A stretch of 64,000 nucleotides of DNA. It comes from Plantibacter flavus (GTDB lineage: Bacteria; Actinomycetota; Actinomycetes; Actinomycetales; Microbacteriaceae). Below the pieces are notes generated by a model. That model ran no database searches, was not told the DNA's origin, and saw nothing but the letters and a program-made list of their open reading frames with translations. The position numbers were made by a program, and so were the translations under genes. The first letter of the stretch is position 1. Every line of letters starts with the position of its first letter. Below are positions 52,316 through 62,236 of this stretch, piece after piece. The stretch covers positions 1,122,825 through 1,186,824 of the forward strand of contig NZ_FXAP01000001.1 of NCBI RefSeq assembly GCF_900177615.1, in the 5' to 3' direction.

Positions 52316-54973
52316 TCGGAATCAGAAAAGCCTACCCTCCTCGTCGTCGACGGCCACTCGCTCGCATTCCGGGCGTTCTACGCCCTGCCGGTCGACAGCT
52401 TCCAAACCCGCGACGGTCAGCACACGAACGCCATCCACGGCTTCATCTCCATGCTGATCAGCCTGCTCAAGAACGAGAACCCGAGCCACATCGCCGTGGC
52501 GTTCGACATCTCGCGCCGTTCCTTCCGCACCCGCGAGTACCCCGAGTACAAGGGCACGCGCGGTGAGACCCCGGCGGAGTTCAAGGGACAGGTGCCGCTG
52601 CTCGAAGAGGCGCTCAAGGCGATGAACATCACGACGATCAGCAAAGAGGACTACGAGGCCGACGACATCCTCGCCACCCTGGCCAAGCAGGGCGCTGAGG
52701 ACGGCTTCCGCGTGCTCGTCGTCTCCGGCGACCGCGACACCATCCAGCTCGTCACCGACGACGTCACCCTGCTGTACCCGTCGAGCCAGGGCGTCTCCGC
52801 GCTCACCCGGTACGACGGCGCCAAGGTCTTCGAGCGGTACGGCATCCGGCCCGAGCAGTATCCGGAGATCGCAGCGCTCGTCGGCGAGACGAGCGACAAC
52901 CTCCCGGGCATCCCGAAGGTCGGCGAGAAGACCGCCGTGAAGTGGCTCAACCAGTTCGGCTCCCTCGAGCAGATCCTCGAGCGTGCCGACGAGATCACCG
53001 GCAAGGTGGGGGAGAGCCTCCGCGAGCACAAGGAGAACGCGGTCCGCAACCGCCGCCTCAACCGACTCCTCACCGACGTCGAACTGCCCGTCGGACCGAA
53101 GGACCTCGAACGCCGACCGATCGACGCGGACGCGGTGGCGGCCGTCTTCGGGCGGCTCGAGTTCCGCACGCTGCTCGATCGGGTCCTCAAACTCGACGGA
53201 CTCGAGGCCAACACGGATGTGTCCGCACCGCAGGCCGGCGGCGTGGTCATGCCACCGCAGAAGGAGCTGCTCGACGAAGAGCTCGAGGCGTGGATCACCC
53301 GTGCCGTCGCCGCACATCCCGCCGGGATCGGTCTCCACCTCGACCTCGACGGAGGCCTCCCGGTCGCAGCCGGCCTCGCGACCCCCACGGAGATCGTCTC
53401 GCTCGCCTGGCGTCCCGGTGAAGCCGACTACGCCCCGCTCGAAGCGTGGTTGGCGAGCGACGCCCCGAAGATCATGCACGACGCCAAGCCACAGCTCCAG
53501 GCGGTCACGCGCGCCGGCCTGACGGTCGAAGGACTCGGCTACGACACCGCGGTCGCCGGTTGGCTCCTGCGTCCGAGCGGCGGCGACAAGACCATCGCCG
53601 ACCTCATCACGCGCTATCTCGACGAGACGATGCCCGTCGCCGACCCGAACCAGCTCGTCCCCGAGACCGACCCCGTGGGTGCCGGCGGCACCGCCTGGTA
53701 CGCCCTCCGTGTCGCCGAGGCCACCCGCACGGCACTCGACGCCGGATCGCTCGGCGTGCTGCTCGACATGGAGCTGCCGGTCCTCCAGGTGCTGGCCCAC
53801 ATGGAGCTGACCGGCGTGACGGTCGACCACGGCATCCTGAGCGGCCTGTCCGAGCAGCTCGGCAACCGGGCCGCGGAGCTCGCGAGCAACGCCTATGCGG
53901 AGATCGGCCGAGAGGTCAACCTCGGATCACCGAAGCAGCTGCAGGAGGTCCTCTTCGACCAGCTCGCCATGCCGAAGACACGCGCCAACAAGACGGGCTT
54001 CTCGACCGACGCCGGCGCCCTGGCCGATCTCCAGGAGAAGAGCCCGCACCCGTTCCTCGGGCTCCTCCTCGAGCACCGCGATGCGACGAAGCTCCGCCAG
54101 ATCGTGGAGACGCTCGACAAGGCGATCACGCCCGACGGCCGCATCCACACGACGTACGTGCAGATCGGGACCAGCACCGGCCGGATCTCCTCGACCGACC
54201 CGAACCTGCAGAACATCCCCGTGCGCACCGAGGAAGGACGCCGCATCCGCGCCGCCTTCCAGGCCGGCTCCGGGTACGAGACCCTGCTGACCGCCGACTA
54301 CTCGCAGATCGAGATGCGGATCATGGCGCACCTCTCCGGCGATGCCGGCCTCATCGAGGCGTTCAAGTCCGGCGAGGACCTCCACCGCTTCGTCGGCGCA
54401 CGCATCTTCGGCGTCGCCGCCGAGGACGTCACGCCCGCGATGCGCAACAAGGTGAAGGCGATGTCGTACGGACTCGCCTACGGCCTGAGCGCGTTCGGGC
54501 TCTCGAAGCAGCTGCGGATCTCGAGCGCTGAGGCGAAGCAGCTCATGATCGACTACTTCGAGCGCTTCGGTGCGGTCCGCGACTACCTGCGCAACGTCGT
54601 CGAGCAGGCGAAACTCGACGGCTACACCGAGACGATCTTCGGTCGTCGCAGACTCTTCCCCGAACTCTCGAGCCCCAATCGACTGGTCCGGGAGAACGCT
54701 GAACGCCAGGCGCTGAACGCCCCGATCCAGGGTTCGGCCGCCGACATCATGAAGCGCGCCATGATCGGCATCGAGTCCGAGCTGCGGTCCGAGTCCCTCA
54801 GCTCGCAGATGATGCTGCAGGTGCACGACGAACTGATCTTCGAGGTCGCCGAGGGGGAGTGGGACGCCCTGGAGCGCATCGTGCGAGCACAGATGGCGGG
54901 TGCCGCCGAACTGTCGGTACCGCTGGAGGTCCAGATCGGCCGCGGCCACGATTGGGACGCCGCAGCCCACTGA
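52313..54973 (+). CDS. polA: DNA polymerase I
   Basis: An 886-residue repair and Okazaki-fragment polymerase. The 5' nuclease domain (about 1-295) starts TLLVVDGHSLAFRAFYALPV and has the helix-hairpin-helix PGIPKVGEKTAVKWL. The middle domain (about 320-480) resembles a 3'-5' exonuclease but lacks the DxE of the active motif (here IGLHLDLDGG), so proofreading is probably absent, as in mycobacteria. Polymerase motifs: A, LTADYSQIEMRIMAHLSGD; B, RNKVKAMSYGLAYG; C, MLQVHDELIFE. The GTG follows a -10 by 6 nt, so the mRNA is probably leaderless. Confidence 0.97.
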   Translation: MSESEKPTLLVVDGHSLAFRAFYALPVDSFQTRDGQHTNAIHGFISMLISLLKNENPSHIAVAFDISRRSFRTREYPEYKGTRGETPAEFKGQVPLLEEALKAMNITTISKEDYEADDILATLAKQGAEDGFRVLVVSGDRDTIQLVTDDVTLLYPSSQGVSALTRYDGAKVFERYGIRPEQYPEIAALVGETSDNLPGIPKVGEKTAVKWLNQFGSLEQILERADEITGKVGESLREHKENAVRNRRLNRLLTDVELPVGPKDLERRPIDADAVAAVFGRLEFRTLLDRVLKLDGLEANTDVSAPQAGGVVMPPQKELLDEELEAWITRAVAAHPAGIGLHLDLDGGLPVAAGLATPTEIVSLAWRPGEADYAPLEAWLASDAPKIMHDAKPQLQAVTRAGLTVEGLGYDTAVAGWLLRPSGGDKTIADLITRYLDETMPVADPNQLVPETDPVGAGGTAWYALRVAEATRTALDAGSLGVLLDMELPVLQVLAHMELTGVTVDHGILSGLSEQLGNRAAELASNAYAEIGREVNLGSPKQLQEVLFDQLAMPKTRANKTGFSTDAGALADLQEKSPHPFLGLLLEHRDATKLRQIVETLDKAITPDGRIHTTYVQIGTSTGRISSTDPNLQNIPVRTEEGRRIRAAFQAGSGYETLLTADYSQIEMRIMAHLSGDAGLIEAFKSGEDLHRFVGARIFGVAAEDVTPAMRNKVKAMSYGLAYGLSAFGLSKQLRISSAEAKQLMIDYFERFGAVRDYLRNVVEQAKLDGYTETIFGRRRLFPELSSPNRLVRENAERQALNAPIQGSAADIMKRAMIGIESELRSESLSSQMMLQVHDELIFEVAEGEWDALERIVRAQMAGAAELSVPLEVQIGRGHDWDAAAH

Positions 54974-55015
54974 GCGCCCCGCAGGTCCGTACCCCGGCGC
55001 CGGACGGGTGCGGAC

Positions 55016-55031
55016 TAGGCTCGACGTCATG
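55016..55031 (+). promoter_or_regulatory. -10 hexamer for a leaderless DUF885 gene transcript
   Basis: TAGGCT (55016-55021) lies 7 nt before the ATG with no Shine-Dalgarno between. No TGTCG element precedes it. Confidence 0.45.
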
Positions 55032-56705
55032 TCCCACGAAGAACCTCGTCAGAGCACACCGATCGACGCCATCGCCGAGAGCTGGGTGGAGACCCTCGTT
55101 CAGCTGAAGCCGGAGGTCGGTACCTACATCGGCCGCACGGACGTCGGCGGACGGTACGGCGACTACTCGCCGGCAGGCCACGAGGCGTACATCGAAGCCG
55201 CGTCGCGCACGCTTCGCGAGCTGCGGTCGGCCGCACCGGTCGACGCCGTCGACCGCGTCACCCAGACCGACCTCTCGGCGGAACTGGAGCTCGACCTCGC
55301 CTCGTCGGAGGCCGGTCTCCAGTACCGCGACCTCAACGTGATCGCGTCGCCGTCGCAGGAGCTGCGCGACGTCTTCGATCTGATGCCGACCGCGACGGTC
55401 GAGGACTGGAGCACGATCCGGACCCGCCTCGGCGCGTTGCCGGACGCGGTCGACGGGTACATCGAGACCCTGCGCGAGGGCGTCGCCCGGGGGATCACCC
55501 CGGCGCGTCGCCAGGTGACCGAGGTCTACGAGCAGGTCCTCCGCACCGGCGCCGACGACGGGTTCTTCATCGGCTTCGCCGCCAACGCGGGTCCGGCGGA
55601 CGGCCAGCTCCCGGCGTCCCTCGCCGCCGAACTCTCGACGGGTGCCGGCGCCGCAGCCGTCGCCTACAACCGCCTGGCGGACTTCCTCGCGCACGAACTG
55701 CTGCCTGCTGCAACCCAGGAGGACGCCATCGGCCGCGAACTCTACGCGCTGCAGTCCCGTCGCTTCCTCGGTGCGACGGTCGACCTCGACGAGAGCTACG
55801 AATGGGGCATCGAGGAACTGGCGCGCATGGTGTCGGAGCAGGAGGCGATCGCGAACGAGATCCTCCCCGGCGCGTCCGTCGAGGAGGCGGTCGCCTTCCT
55901 CGAACAGGATCCGGCGCGCAAGCTGCACGGCACCGACGCGCTCCAGCGGTGGATGCAGGAGACGAGTGATCGTGCGGTCGAGGAGCTGGGGCGCACGCAT
56001 TTCGACATCCCGCAGGAGATCCGCGCGCTCGAGTGCATGATCGCGCCGACGCAGGAGGGCGGGATCTACTACACCGGCCCGACGGACGATTTCTCACGCC
56101 CTGGCCGCATGTGGTGGTCCGTCCCCGCCGGCGTCACCGAGTTCGACACGTGGCGTGAGCTCACGACCGTCTACCACGAGGGTGTGCCAGGACATCACCT
56201 GCAGATCGGGCAGGCCGTCGTCAACCGGAAGACGCTCAACCTCTGGCGTCGACAGCTCGCCGGCACCTCCGGCCACGCCGAGGGCTGGGCGCTCTACGCC
56301 GAGCGCCTGATGGAACAGCTCGGATACCTCGACGACCCGGCTGACCGCCTGGGCATGCTCGACGGTCAGCGGATGCGCGCGGCCCGCGTCGTCCTCGACA
56401 TCGGCGTGCACCTCGGCAAGCCGCTGCCGGACGGCAGCGGGACCTGGACCGCCGAGTACGCCTTCGACTTCATGGGTCGCAACGTCAACATGTCGCCGGA
56501 GTTCGTCCGGTTCGAGGTCAACCGGTACCTCGGTTGGCCCGGCCAGGCGCCGTCCTACAAGATCGGCCAGCGCATCTGGGAACAGCTCCGCGACGACGCG
56601 GCCCGCCGCGCCGGAGACGGCTTCGACATCAAGGACTTCCACCGTCGGGCGCTCGACCTCGGGGGCGTCGGGCTCGACACGCTGCGGTCGGCGATGCTCG
56701 GATGA
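55029..56705 (+). CDS. DUF885 family protein, probable zinc-dependent peptidase/carboxypeptidase-like
   Basis: A 558-residue, mostly helical protein without a signal peptide. The key motif is ELTTVYHEGVPGHHLQIGQA (near residue 380): HExxPGHH, with a distant Glu likely in SGHAEGWALYAERLMEQL. DUF885 proteins resemble metallo-carboxypeptidases, and both metal-binding blocks are intact, so hydrolytic activity is plausible but the substrate is unknown. ATGA overlap with the epimerase suggests joint expression. Confidence 0.88.
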   Translation: MSHEEPRQSTPIDAIAESWVETLVQLKPEVGTYIGRTDVGGRYGDYSPAGHEAYIEAASRTLRELRSAAPVDAVDRVTQTDLSAELELDLASSEAGLQYRDLNVIASPSQELRDVFDLMPTATVEDWSTIRTRLGALPDAVDGYIETLREGVARGITPARRQVTEVYEQVLRTGADDGFFIGFAANAGPADGQLPASLAAELSTGAGAAAVAYNRLADFLAHELLPAATQEDAIGRELYALQSRRFLGATVDLDESYEWGIEELARMVSEQEAIANEILPGASVEEAVAFLEQDPARKLHGTDALQRWMQETSDRAVEELGRTHFDIPQEIRALECMIAPTQEGGIYYTGPTDDFSRPGRMWWSVPAGVTEFDTWRELTTVYHEGVPGHHLQIGQAVVNRKTLNLWRRQLAGTSGHAEGWALYAERLMEQLGYLDDPADRLGMLDGQRMRAARVVLDIGVHLGKPLPDGSGTWTAEYAFDFMGRNVNMSPEFVRFEVNRYLGWPGQAPSYKIGQRIWEQLRDDAARRAGDGFDIKDFHRRALDLGGVGLDTLRSAMLG

Positions 56706-57688
56706 CGACCGAACGGATCGTCGTCGCCGGCGCGTCCGGGTTCATCGGGCGTCGTCTGGTCGAGTCGTTCCAGGCCGACGGCGCCACCGTCTCCGTCATC
56801 GGGCGCGGTGCCGCCGACGCGCGGTGGGGTGACCACACGGGCATCGCCCGGCTGGTCGACGGCGCGGACCTCCTGGTCAACCTCGCTGGGAAGAGCGTGA
56901 ACTGTCGCTACACCCCGTCGAACCGCGCCGAGATCCTCCGGTCCCGCGTGGACACGACGACGGAGCTGGCGCGGGCGGTGCGTGCAGCCGCCTCGCCTCC
57001 GCCGCTCTGGATCAATTCGTCGACCGCCACCATCTACCGCCATGCCGACGACCGCCCGATGACGGAGGCCGACGGCGAGATCGGTTCCGGGTTCTCCGTC
57101 GACGTCGCGACCGCCTGGGAGCAGGCGTTCTTCGCGGACGAACTGCCCGGGACACGACGGGTCGCCCTCCGCATCGCGATCGTCCTGGGCGACGGCGGAG
57201 CGCTCACGCCGCTCCGGTGGTTGGCGCGTCTCGGCCTCGGCGGACCGCAACTGGACGGTCACTGGCCCACTTCCCGATCGCGTCGTGCCGCCGGGACGGA
57301 TCACCGGTTCGGGACGCCGGGCGGGCGGCAGCGGTTCAGCTGGATCCATCTGGACGACGTCGTCGGCATCGTCCGGTTCCTCCGTGGCCATCCCGAACTC
57401 GACGGCGTCGTCAACGTGACGTCACCGAACCCCACCGACAACCGCGGATTCATGCGGACCGTGCGGTACGTGCTCGGGATGCCGCTCGGCCTCCCCGCAC
57501 CCCGCTGGTTGCTGGAGATCGGGATGTCCGTCCTGCGGACCGAGAGCGAGCTGGTCCTGAAGAGTCGCTGGGCGATGCCGGAGCGGTTGCTGCAGGCGGG
57601 CTACCGGTTCGAGCACCCGACGCTCGATCCAGCACTGCGGGACATCCTCTCCGACCGCGGCTTGCCTGCACACCCGGAAAATAGCTAG
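56702..57688 (+). CDS. TIGR01777-family epimerase-like protein (extended SDR)
   Basis: A 328-residue Rossmann protein. Dinucleotide binding is shown by RIVVAGASGFIGRRLVESFQ, followed by LLVNLAGKSVNCRYTPSNRA, INSSTATIYRHADDRPMTEA and RIAIVLGDGGALTPL; the C-terminal DUF1731-like part has the WALL-type block seen here as RWLLEIGMSVLRTESELVLK SRWAMPERLLQAGYRFEHP. The usual SDR Tyr-x-x-x-Lys is not kept in standard form. Relatives include SulA-like and YfcH proteins of unknown function. A 40-residue stretch (HWPTSRSRRAAGTDHRFGTP) is more polar than usual. The end lies inside the rpsA promoter. Confidence 0.85.
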   Translation: MTTERIVVAGASGFIGRRLVESFQADGATVSVIGRGAADARWGDHTGIARLVDGADLLVNLAGKSVNCRYTPSNRAEILRSRVDTTTELARAVRAAASPPPLWINSSTATIYRHADDRPMTEADGEIGSGFSVDVATAWEQAFFADELPGTRRVALRIAIVLGDGGALTPLRWLARLGLGGPQLDGHWPTSRSRRAAGTDHRFGTPGGRQRFSWIHLDDVVGIVRFLRGHPELDGVVNVTSPNPTDNRGFMRTVRYVLGMPLGLPAPRWLLEIGMSVLRTESELVLKSRWAMPERLLQAGYRFEHPTLDPALRDILSDRGLPAHPENS

Positions 57689-57710
57689 ACTGGACTGTCA
57701 CAATTGTGAC
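57662..57710 (+). promoter_or_regulatory. rpsA promoter with a perfect 14-bp palindrome
   Basis: TTGCCT (57662-57667) and TAGACT (57686-57691) are 18 bp apart and make a clear housekeeping promoter. GTCACAATTGTGAC at 57697-57710 is a perfect palindrome starting 5 bp after the -10, so it would cover the transcription start. Such a position is classic for a repressor site. A second -10-like TATCCG at 57715 would put the palindrome in its spacer instead. Confidence 0.6.
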
Positions 57711-57742
57711 GTCCTATCCGCCTGCCCGTCTCGCAGAGCGAC

Positions 57743-57830
57743 ACCGATCCCCGGATCGGTTCACACAACAGCATCGCTTCGATCAACGTCCGTGGTCATC
57801 CACGGGTCCGGAGCCGTGCGCGAGGCCGGC
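57743..57830 (+). promoter_or_regulatory. Structured rpsA leader
   Basis: The leader, about 160 nt, holds ACCGATC/GATCGGT (57743-57760), CCGTGG/CCACGG (57790-57805) and the palindrome AGGCCGGCCT (near 57823-57832). Three hairpins in a row recall the rpsA leader of enterobacteria, where S1 represses its own translation; the sequences themselves are not alike. Confidence 0.4.
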
Positions 57831-57862
57831 CTGAATCATTGTCCACCTGGAGCAATTACTAC

Positions 57863-59320
57863 ATGACAAGCGCAACGACCGCCCCCAAGCAGGTCGCAAT
57901 CAACGACATCGGATCTGCTGAGGACTTCCTCGCAGCGGTCGAAAAGACTCTGAAGTTCTTCAACGACGGCGACCTCATCGAGGGCACCGTCGTGAAGATC
58001 GACCGCGACGAGGTCCTCCTCGACGTCGGCTACAAGACCGAGGGTGTCATCCCCTCGCGTGAACTCTCCATCAAGCACGACGTCGACCCCTCCGAGGTCG
58101 TCAACGTCGGCGACACGATCGAGGCTCTCGTTCTCCAGAAGGAGGACAAGGAAGGCCGTCTGATCCTGTCCAAGAAGCGCGCGCAGTACGAGCGTGCTTG
58201 GGGCGACGTGGAGAAGATCAAGGAATCCGACGGCGTCGTCACCGGTTCGGTCATCGAGGTCGTCAAGGGCGGCCTCATCGTCGACATCGGCCTCCGTGGC
58301 TTCCTCCCGGCTTCGCTCATCGAGCTGCGCCGCGTCCGCGACCTCACGCCGTACCTCGGCCAGGAGATCGAGGCGAAGATCCTCGAGCTCGACAAGAACC
58401 GCAACAACGTGGTCCTGTCGCGCCGTGCGCTCCTCGAGCAGACGCAGTCGGAGAGCCGCACCACCTTCCTCAACAACCTCCAGAAGGGACAGGTCCGCAA
58501 GGGCGTCGTCTCCTCGATCGTCAACTTCGGCGCGTTCGTCGACCTCGGCGGCGTCGACGGTCTCGTCCACGTCTCCGAGCTCAGCTGGAAGCACATCGAG
58601 CACGCCAGCGAGGTCGTCGAGGTCGGTCAGGAAGTCACCGTCGAGATCCTCGAGGTCGACCTGGACCGCGAGCGCGTCTCGCTGTCGCTCAAGGCGACCC
58701 AGGAGGACCCGTGGCAGGTCTTCGCCCGCACCCACGCCATCGGCCAGGTTGCACCGGGTAAGGTCACCAAGCTCGTCCCGTTCGGCGCGTTCGTCCGCGT
58801 CGCAGACGGCATCGAGGGCCTCGTGCACATCTCGGAGCTCTCCGGCAAGCACGTCGAGCTCGCCGAGCAGGTCGTTTCGGTCGGCGAAGAGGTCTTCGTC
58901 AAGGTCATCGACATCGACCTCGAGCGTCGCCGCATCTCGCTGAGCCTCAAGCAGGCCAACGAGGGTGTCGACCCCGAGGGCACCGAGTTCGACCCGGCCC
59001 TCTACGGCATGCTCACGGAGTACGACGAGCTCGGGAACTACAAGTACCCCGAGGGCTTCGACGCCGAGACGCAGGAGTGGAAGGAAGGCTTCGACGCCGA
59101 GCGCGAGAAGTGGGAGCAGGACTACGCTGCCGCCCAGGCTCGTTGGGAAGCGCACAAGAAGCAGGTCGCTGCCGCAGCCGTCGAAGAGGCCAACCAGGCT
59201 TCCTCGTCGACCGCGTCCTCGTCGGCCGGTTCCTCGTTCTCGAGCGACTCCGCCGGCGGCGGCACGCTCGCTGACGACGAGTCCCTCGCGGCCCTCCGCG
59301 AGAAGCTCTCGAGCAACTAG
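57863..59320 (+). CDS. rpsA: 30S ribosomal protein S1 (bS1)
   Basis: A 485-residue actinobacterial S1 with four S1 RNA-binding domains, starting near residues 36, 122, 208 and 293 (GDLIEGTVVKIDRDEVLLDV, VVTGSVIEVVKGGLIVDIGL, GQVRKGVVSSIVNFGAFVDL, GQVAPGKVTKLVPFGAFVRV). The C-terminal 115 residues are an acidic, Trp/Glu-rich segment with a repeated EGFDAE and a Ser/Ala-rich linker. ATG 57863 follows GGAG with a long spacing; the upstream TTG at 57839 is less likely. Confidence 0.97.
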   Translation: MTSATTAPKQVAINDIGSAEDFLAAVEKTLKFFNDGDLIEGTVVKIDRDEVLLDVGYKTEGVIPSRELSIKHDVDPSEVVNVGDTIEALVLQKEDKEGRLILSKKRAQYERAWGDVEKIKESDGVVTGSVIEVVKGGLIVDIGLRGFLPASLIELRRVRDLTPYLGQEIEAKILELDKNRNNVVLSRRALLEQTQSESRTTFLNNLQKGQVRKGVVSSIVNFGAFVDLGGVDGLVHVSELSWKHIEHASEVVEVGQEVTVEILEVDLDRERVSLSLKATQEDPWQVFARTHAIGQVAPGKVTKLVPFGAFVRVADGIEGLVHISELSGKHVELAEQVVSVGEEVFVKVIDIDLERRRISLSLKQANEGVDPEGTEFDPALYGMLTEYDELGNYKYPEGFDAETQEWKEGFDAEREKWEQDYAAAQARWEAHKKQVAAAAVEEANQASSSTASSSAGSSFSSDSAGGGTLADDESLAALREKLSSN

Positions 59321-59329
59321 TCCCACCAG

Positions 59330-59383
59330 CACCGACCAGGGTCGGTGTCCAGCAGGGGGTCGCCTTCGGGCGGCCCCCTGCTG
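59330..59383 (+). terminator. Double rpsA terminator
   Basis: First hairpin CACCGACC/GGTCGGTG (59330-59347), then a stronger one (59350-59383): CAGCAGGGGG with CCCCCTGCTG, an inner CGCC/GGCG and a TTCG tetraloop. Confidence 0.9.
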
Positions 59384-59427
59384 CGTTGGGCGGGGGCGCT
59401 CGTCGAAGGCGCTGCGCGCTCCGCGGG

Positions 59428-59443
59428 TACGCTGGCTGACATG
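59428..59443 (+). promoter_or_regulatory. coaE -10 hexamer placed for a leaderless transcript
   Basis: TACGCT (59428-59433) lies 7 nt before the coaE ATG, with no clear Shine-Dalgarno in between. Confidence 0.45.
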
Positions 59444-60070
59444 TACCTCATCGGCCTCACCGGCGGGATCGCCTCCGGCAAATCGACCATCGCGGCCCGG
59501 CTCGCTGAACATGGTGCCGTCGTCATCGACGCGGACGTCCTCTCACGAGAGGCCGTCGAGCAGGGGACCCCGGGACTGGCCGCCATCGCGGAGCGCTTCG
59601 GTGCCGATGTGATCGGGCCCGACGGAGCACTCGACCGCGCGGCGCTCGGCTCCATCGTCTTCGCCGACGACCAGGCGCGTGCCGAACTCAACGCCATCGT
59701 GCACCCGGAGGTCAAACGGCGTTCGCAGGCCCGGATCACCGAAGCCTCGAGCGACGCCGGTGCCGTCGTCGTCTACGACGTCCCGCTGCTCGTCGAGACC
59801 GGCCGCGCCGACGAGTTCGACCTCGTGGTCGTCGCCGCGGCTCCGGAGGGGGAGCGCGCCCGTCGGCTCGTCGACCTCCGCGGGCTGGACCGGGGCGAGG
59901 CGGAACGACGGATCGCAGCCCAGGCGACCGAGGAGCAGCGCGCCGCCGTCGCCGACGTGGTGATCGACACCGCCGGCTCGCTCGAGCACACCCTCAGCCA
60001 GGTCGACGCGGTCTGGCACCGCGCCGCCGCGGCCGCTGTACCGGCGCCCGACCGTCACGACGGCGCCTGA
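59441..60070 (+). CDS. coaE: Dephospho-CoA kinase
   Basis: A 209-residue P-loop kinase, last step of coenzyme A synthesis. MYLIGLTGGIASGKSTIAAR is Walker A, VVIDADVLSREAVEQGTPGL the Asp-bearing block, HPEVKRRSQAR and VVYDVPLLVETG follow. The protein ends after the kinase domain; it lacks the C-terminal GrpB/UPF0157 domain that is fused to CoaE in mycobacteria. Location between rpsA and uvrB is the usual actinobacterial order. Confidence 0.95.
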   Translation: MYLIGLTGGIASGKSTIAARLAEHGAVVIDADVLSREAVEQGTPGLAAIAERFGADVIGPDGALDRAALGSIVFADDQARAELNAIVHPEVKRRSQARITEASSDAGAVVVYDVPLLVETGRADEFDLVVVAAAPEGERARRLVDLRGLDRGEAERRIAAQATEEQRAAVADVVIDTAGSLEHTLSQVDAVWHRAAAAAVPAPDRHDGA

Positions 60071-60110
60071 GCGCGTTACCCGCTCCGCTGTGGGCGAAGC
60101 GGGGCAGTGG

Positions 60111-60141
60111 TGTCGGTGGTCCTCCGTAGACTCGGAGCATG
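60111..60141 (+). promoter_or_regulatory. uvrB promoter matching the RecA-independent DNA-damage (PafBC-type) motif
   Basis: TGTCGGTG (60111-60118), 8 nt, TAGACT (60127-60132), 6 nt, ATG. This is a full match to TGTCRGTG-N8-TAnnnT, the mycobacterial RecA-independent damage promoter. No LexA box is seen. Confidence 0.7.
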
Positions 60142-62205
60142 GAACCAACACGCGCCGTCCGCCCCTTCGAGGTGATCAGCGAGTACGAGCCGAGCGGCGA
60201 TCAGCCCGCCGCCATCGAGCAGCTGTCCGGGCGCATCAACGCCGGCGAGACCGACGTCGTCCTGTTGGGTGCAACGGGTACCGGCAAGTCCGCGACGACC
60301 GCCTGGCTCATCGAAGCCGTCCAGCGCCCGACGCTCGTCCTGGCGCACAACAAGACGCTCGCGGCCCAGCTGGCGAACGAGTTCCGCGAGCTCATGCCGA
60401 ACAACGCGGTCGAGTACTTCGTCTCCTACTACGACTACTACCAGCCCGAGGCGTACGTCCCGCAGACCGACACCTTCATCGAGAAGGACTCGTCGATCAA
60501 CGCCGAGGTGGAGCGACTGCGGCACTCGACCACCAACTCGCTGCTGAGCCGTCGCGACGTCATCGTCGTGTCGACCGTGTCGTGCATTTACGGTCTCGGT
60601 GCGGCGGAGGAGTACCTGGAGGCGATGGCGGCGCTGCAGGTCGGGCAGAACATCGGGCGCGACCGCCTCATCCGCAAGTTCGTCGGCATGCAGTACAACC
60701 GCAACGACGTCGACTTCTCGCGCGGCAACTTCCGCGTGCGCGGCGACACCATCGAGATCATCCCGGTCTACGAAGAGCTGGCGATCCGCATCGAGTTCTT
60801 CGGCGACGAGATCGAGGCCCTCTACGCCCTGCACCCGCTCACCGGCGACGTCGTCAAGAAGCTCGACGCGGTGTCGGTGTTCCCGGCCTCCCACTACGCC
60901 GCCAGCCCGCAGACGATCCAGCGCGCCATCGGCACCATCCAGGAGGAGCTGGCGGAGCGGCTCCAGTCGCTCGAACGCGAGGGCAAGCTCCTCGAGGCGC
61001 AGCGGCTCCGCATGCGCACCACCTTCGACCTCGAGATGATGCAGCAGATCGGCTTCTGCTCCGGTATCGAGAACTACTCGCGCCACATCGACGGCCGCTC
61101 GGCCGGTGAGGCACCGAACTGCCTCCTCGACTACTTCCCCGACGACTTCCTCACCGTCATCGACGAGTCGCATGTCACCGTCCCGCAGATCGGCGCGATG
61201 TTCGAGGGCGACGCCTCCCGCAAGCGCACCCTCGTCGAGCACGGATTCCGACTCCCGAGTGCGATGGACAACCGCCCGCTCCGGTGGGACGAGTTCAAGA
61301 ACCGCGTCGGCCAGACGGTGTACCTCTCGGCGACGCCGGGCAAGTACGAGATGGGCATCGCGGACGGCATCGTCGAGCAGATCATCCGCCCGACCGGCCT
61401 CGTCGACCCGGCGATCATCGTCAAGCCCTCCAACGGCCAGATCGACGACCTCCTCGAGGAGATCCGGGTCCGCGCCGAGCGCGACGAACGCGTCCTCGTC
61501 ACCACCCTCACCAAGAAGATGGCGGAGGAGCTCACCGACTTCCTGACCGAGGCCGGCGTGCGCGTCCGCTACCTGCACTCCGACGTCGACACCCTGCGGC
61601 GGGTCGAGCTGTTGAGCGAACTCCGGCAGGGCGTCTACGACGTCCTCATCGGCATCAACCTGCTGCGCGAGGGGCTCGACCTCCCGGAGGTCTCGCTCGT
61701 GGCGATCCTCGACGCCGACAAGGAGGGCTTCCTCCGCTCGTCGACCTCGCTCATCCAGACCATCGGTCGTGCCGCCCGCAACGTGTCCGGCGAGGTCCAC
61801 ATGTACGCCGACGTCCTGACCGACTCGATGAAGCGCGCGATCGAGGAGACGGACCGTCGCCGCGAGAAGCAGGTCGCCTACAACGAGGAGCGCGGGATCG
61901 ATCCGCAGCCGCTGCGCAAGCGGATCGCCGACATCACCGAGGCGCTCGCCAGGGAAGGCGCGGACACCGCGGCACTGCTCGCCGGACGCGACAACGGCAA
62001 GAAGAAGAGCCCGACGCCGAACCTGCGTCGGGAGGGCATCGCCGCCGAGGGCGCGAACGACCTCGAGTCGATCATCGCCGACCTCAACGCCCAGATGCTG
62101 GCCGCCGCGGCGGAACTCAAGTTCGAACTCGCCGGCCGTCTCCGCGACGAGGTCTCCGAGCTCAAGCAGGAACTCCGACAGATGGCCAAGGCCGGGCACA
62201 TCTAG
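60139..62205 (+). CDS. uvrB: Excinuclease ABC subunit B
   Basis: A 688-residue helicase-like nucleotide excision repair protein. Walker A is [17 protein letters not shown] (near residue 43); the damage-verifying beta-hairpin includes [20 protein letters not shown]; the DEAD-type box is [15 protein letters not shown]; helicase motifs V and VI are [20 protein letters not shown] and QTIGRAARN. The C-terminal UVR domain (from about 640, [20 protein letters not shown]) binds UvrC. Likely leaderless, with a damage-type promoter. Confidence 0.98.
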   Translation: MEPTRAVRPFEVISEYEPSGDQPAAIEQLSGRINAGETDVVLLGATGTGKSATTAWLIEAVQRPTLVLAHNKTLAAQLANEFRELMPNNAVEYFVSYYDYYQPEAYVPQTDTFIEKDSSINAEVERLRHSTTNSLLSRRDVIVVSTVSCIYGLGAAEEYLEAMAALQVGQNIGRDRLIRKFVGMQYNRNDVDFSRGNFRVRGDTIEIIPVYEELAIRIEFFGDEIEALYALHPLTGDVVKKLDAVSVFPASHYAASPQTIQRAIGTIQEELAERLQSLEREGKLLEAQRLRMRTTFDLEMMQQIGFCSGIENYSRHIDGRSAGEAPNCLLDYFPDDFLTVIDESHVTVPQIGAMFEGDASRKRTLVEHGFRLPSAMDNRPLRWDEFKNRVGQTVYLSATPGKYEMGIADGIVEQIIRPTGLVDPAIIVKPSNGQIDDLLEEIRVRAERDERVLVTTLTKKMAEELTDFLTEAGVRVRYLHSDVDTLRRVELLSELRQGVYDVLIGINLLREGLDLPEVSLVAILDADKEGFLRSSTSLIQTIGRAARNVSGEVHMYADVLTDSMKRAIEETDRRREKQVAYNEERGIDPQPLRKRIADITEALAREGADTAALLAGRDNGKKKSPTPNLRREGIAAEGANDLESIIADLNAQMLAAAAELKFELAGRLRDEVSELKQELRQMAKAGHI

Positions 62206-62236
62206 TCCGCCGCTTCGCTGAGAGCGCAGTACCACA

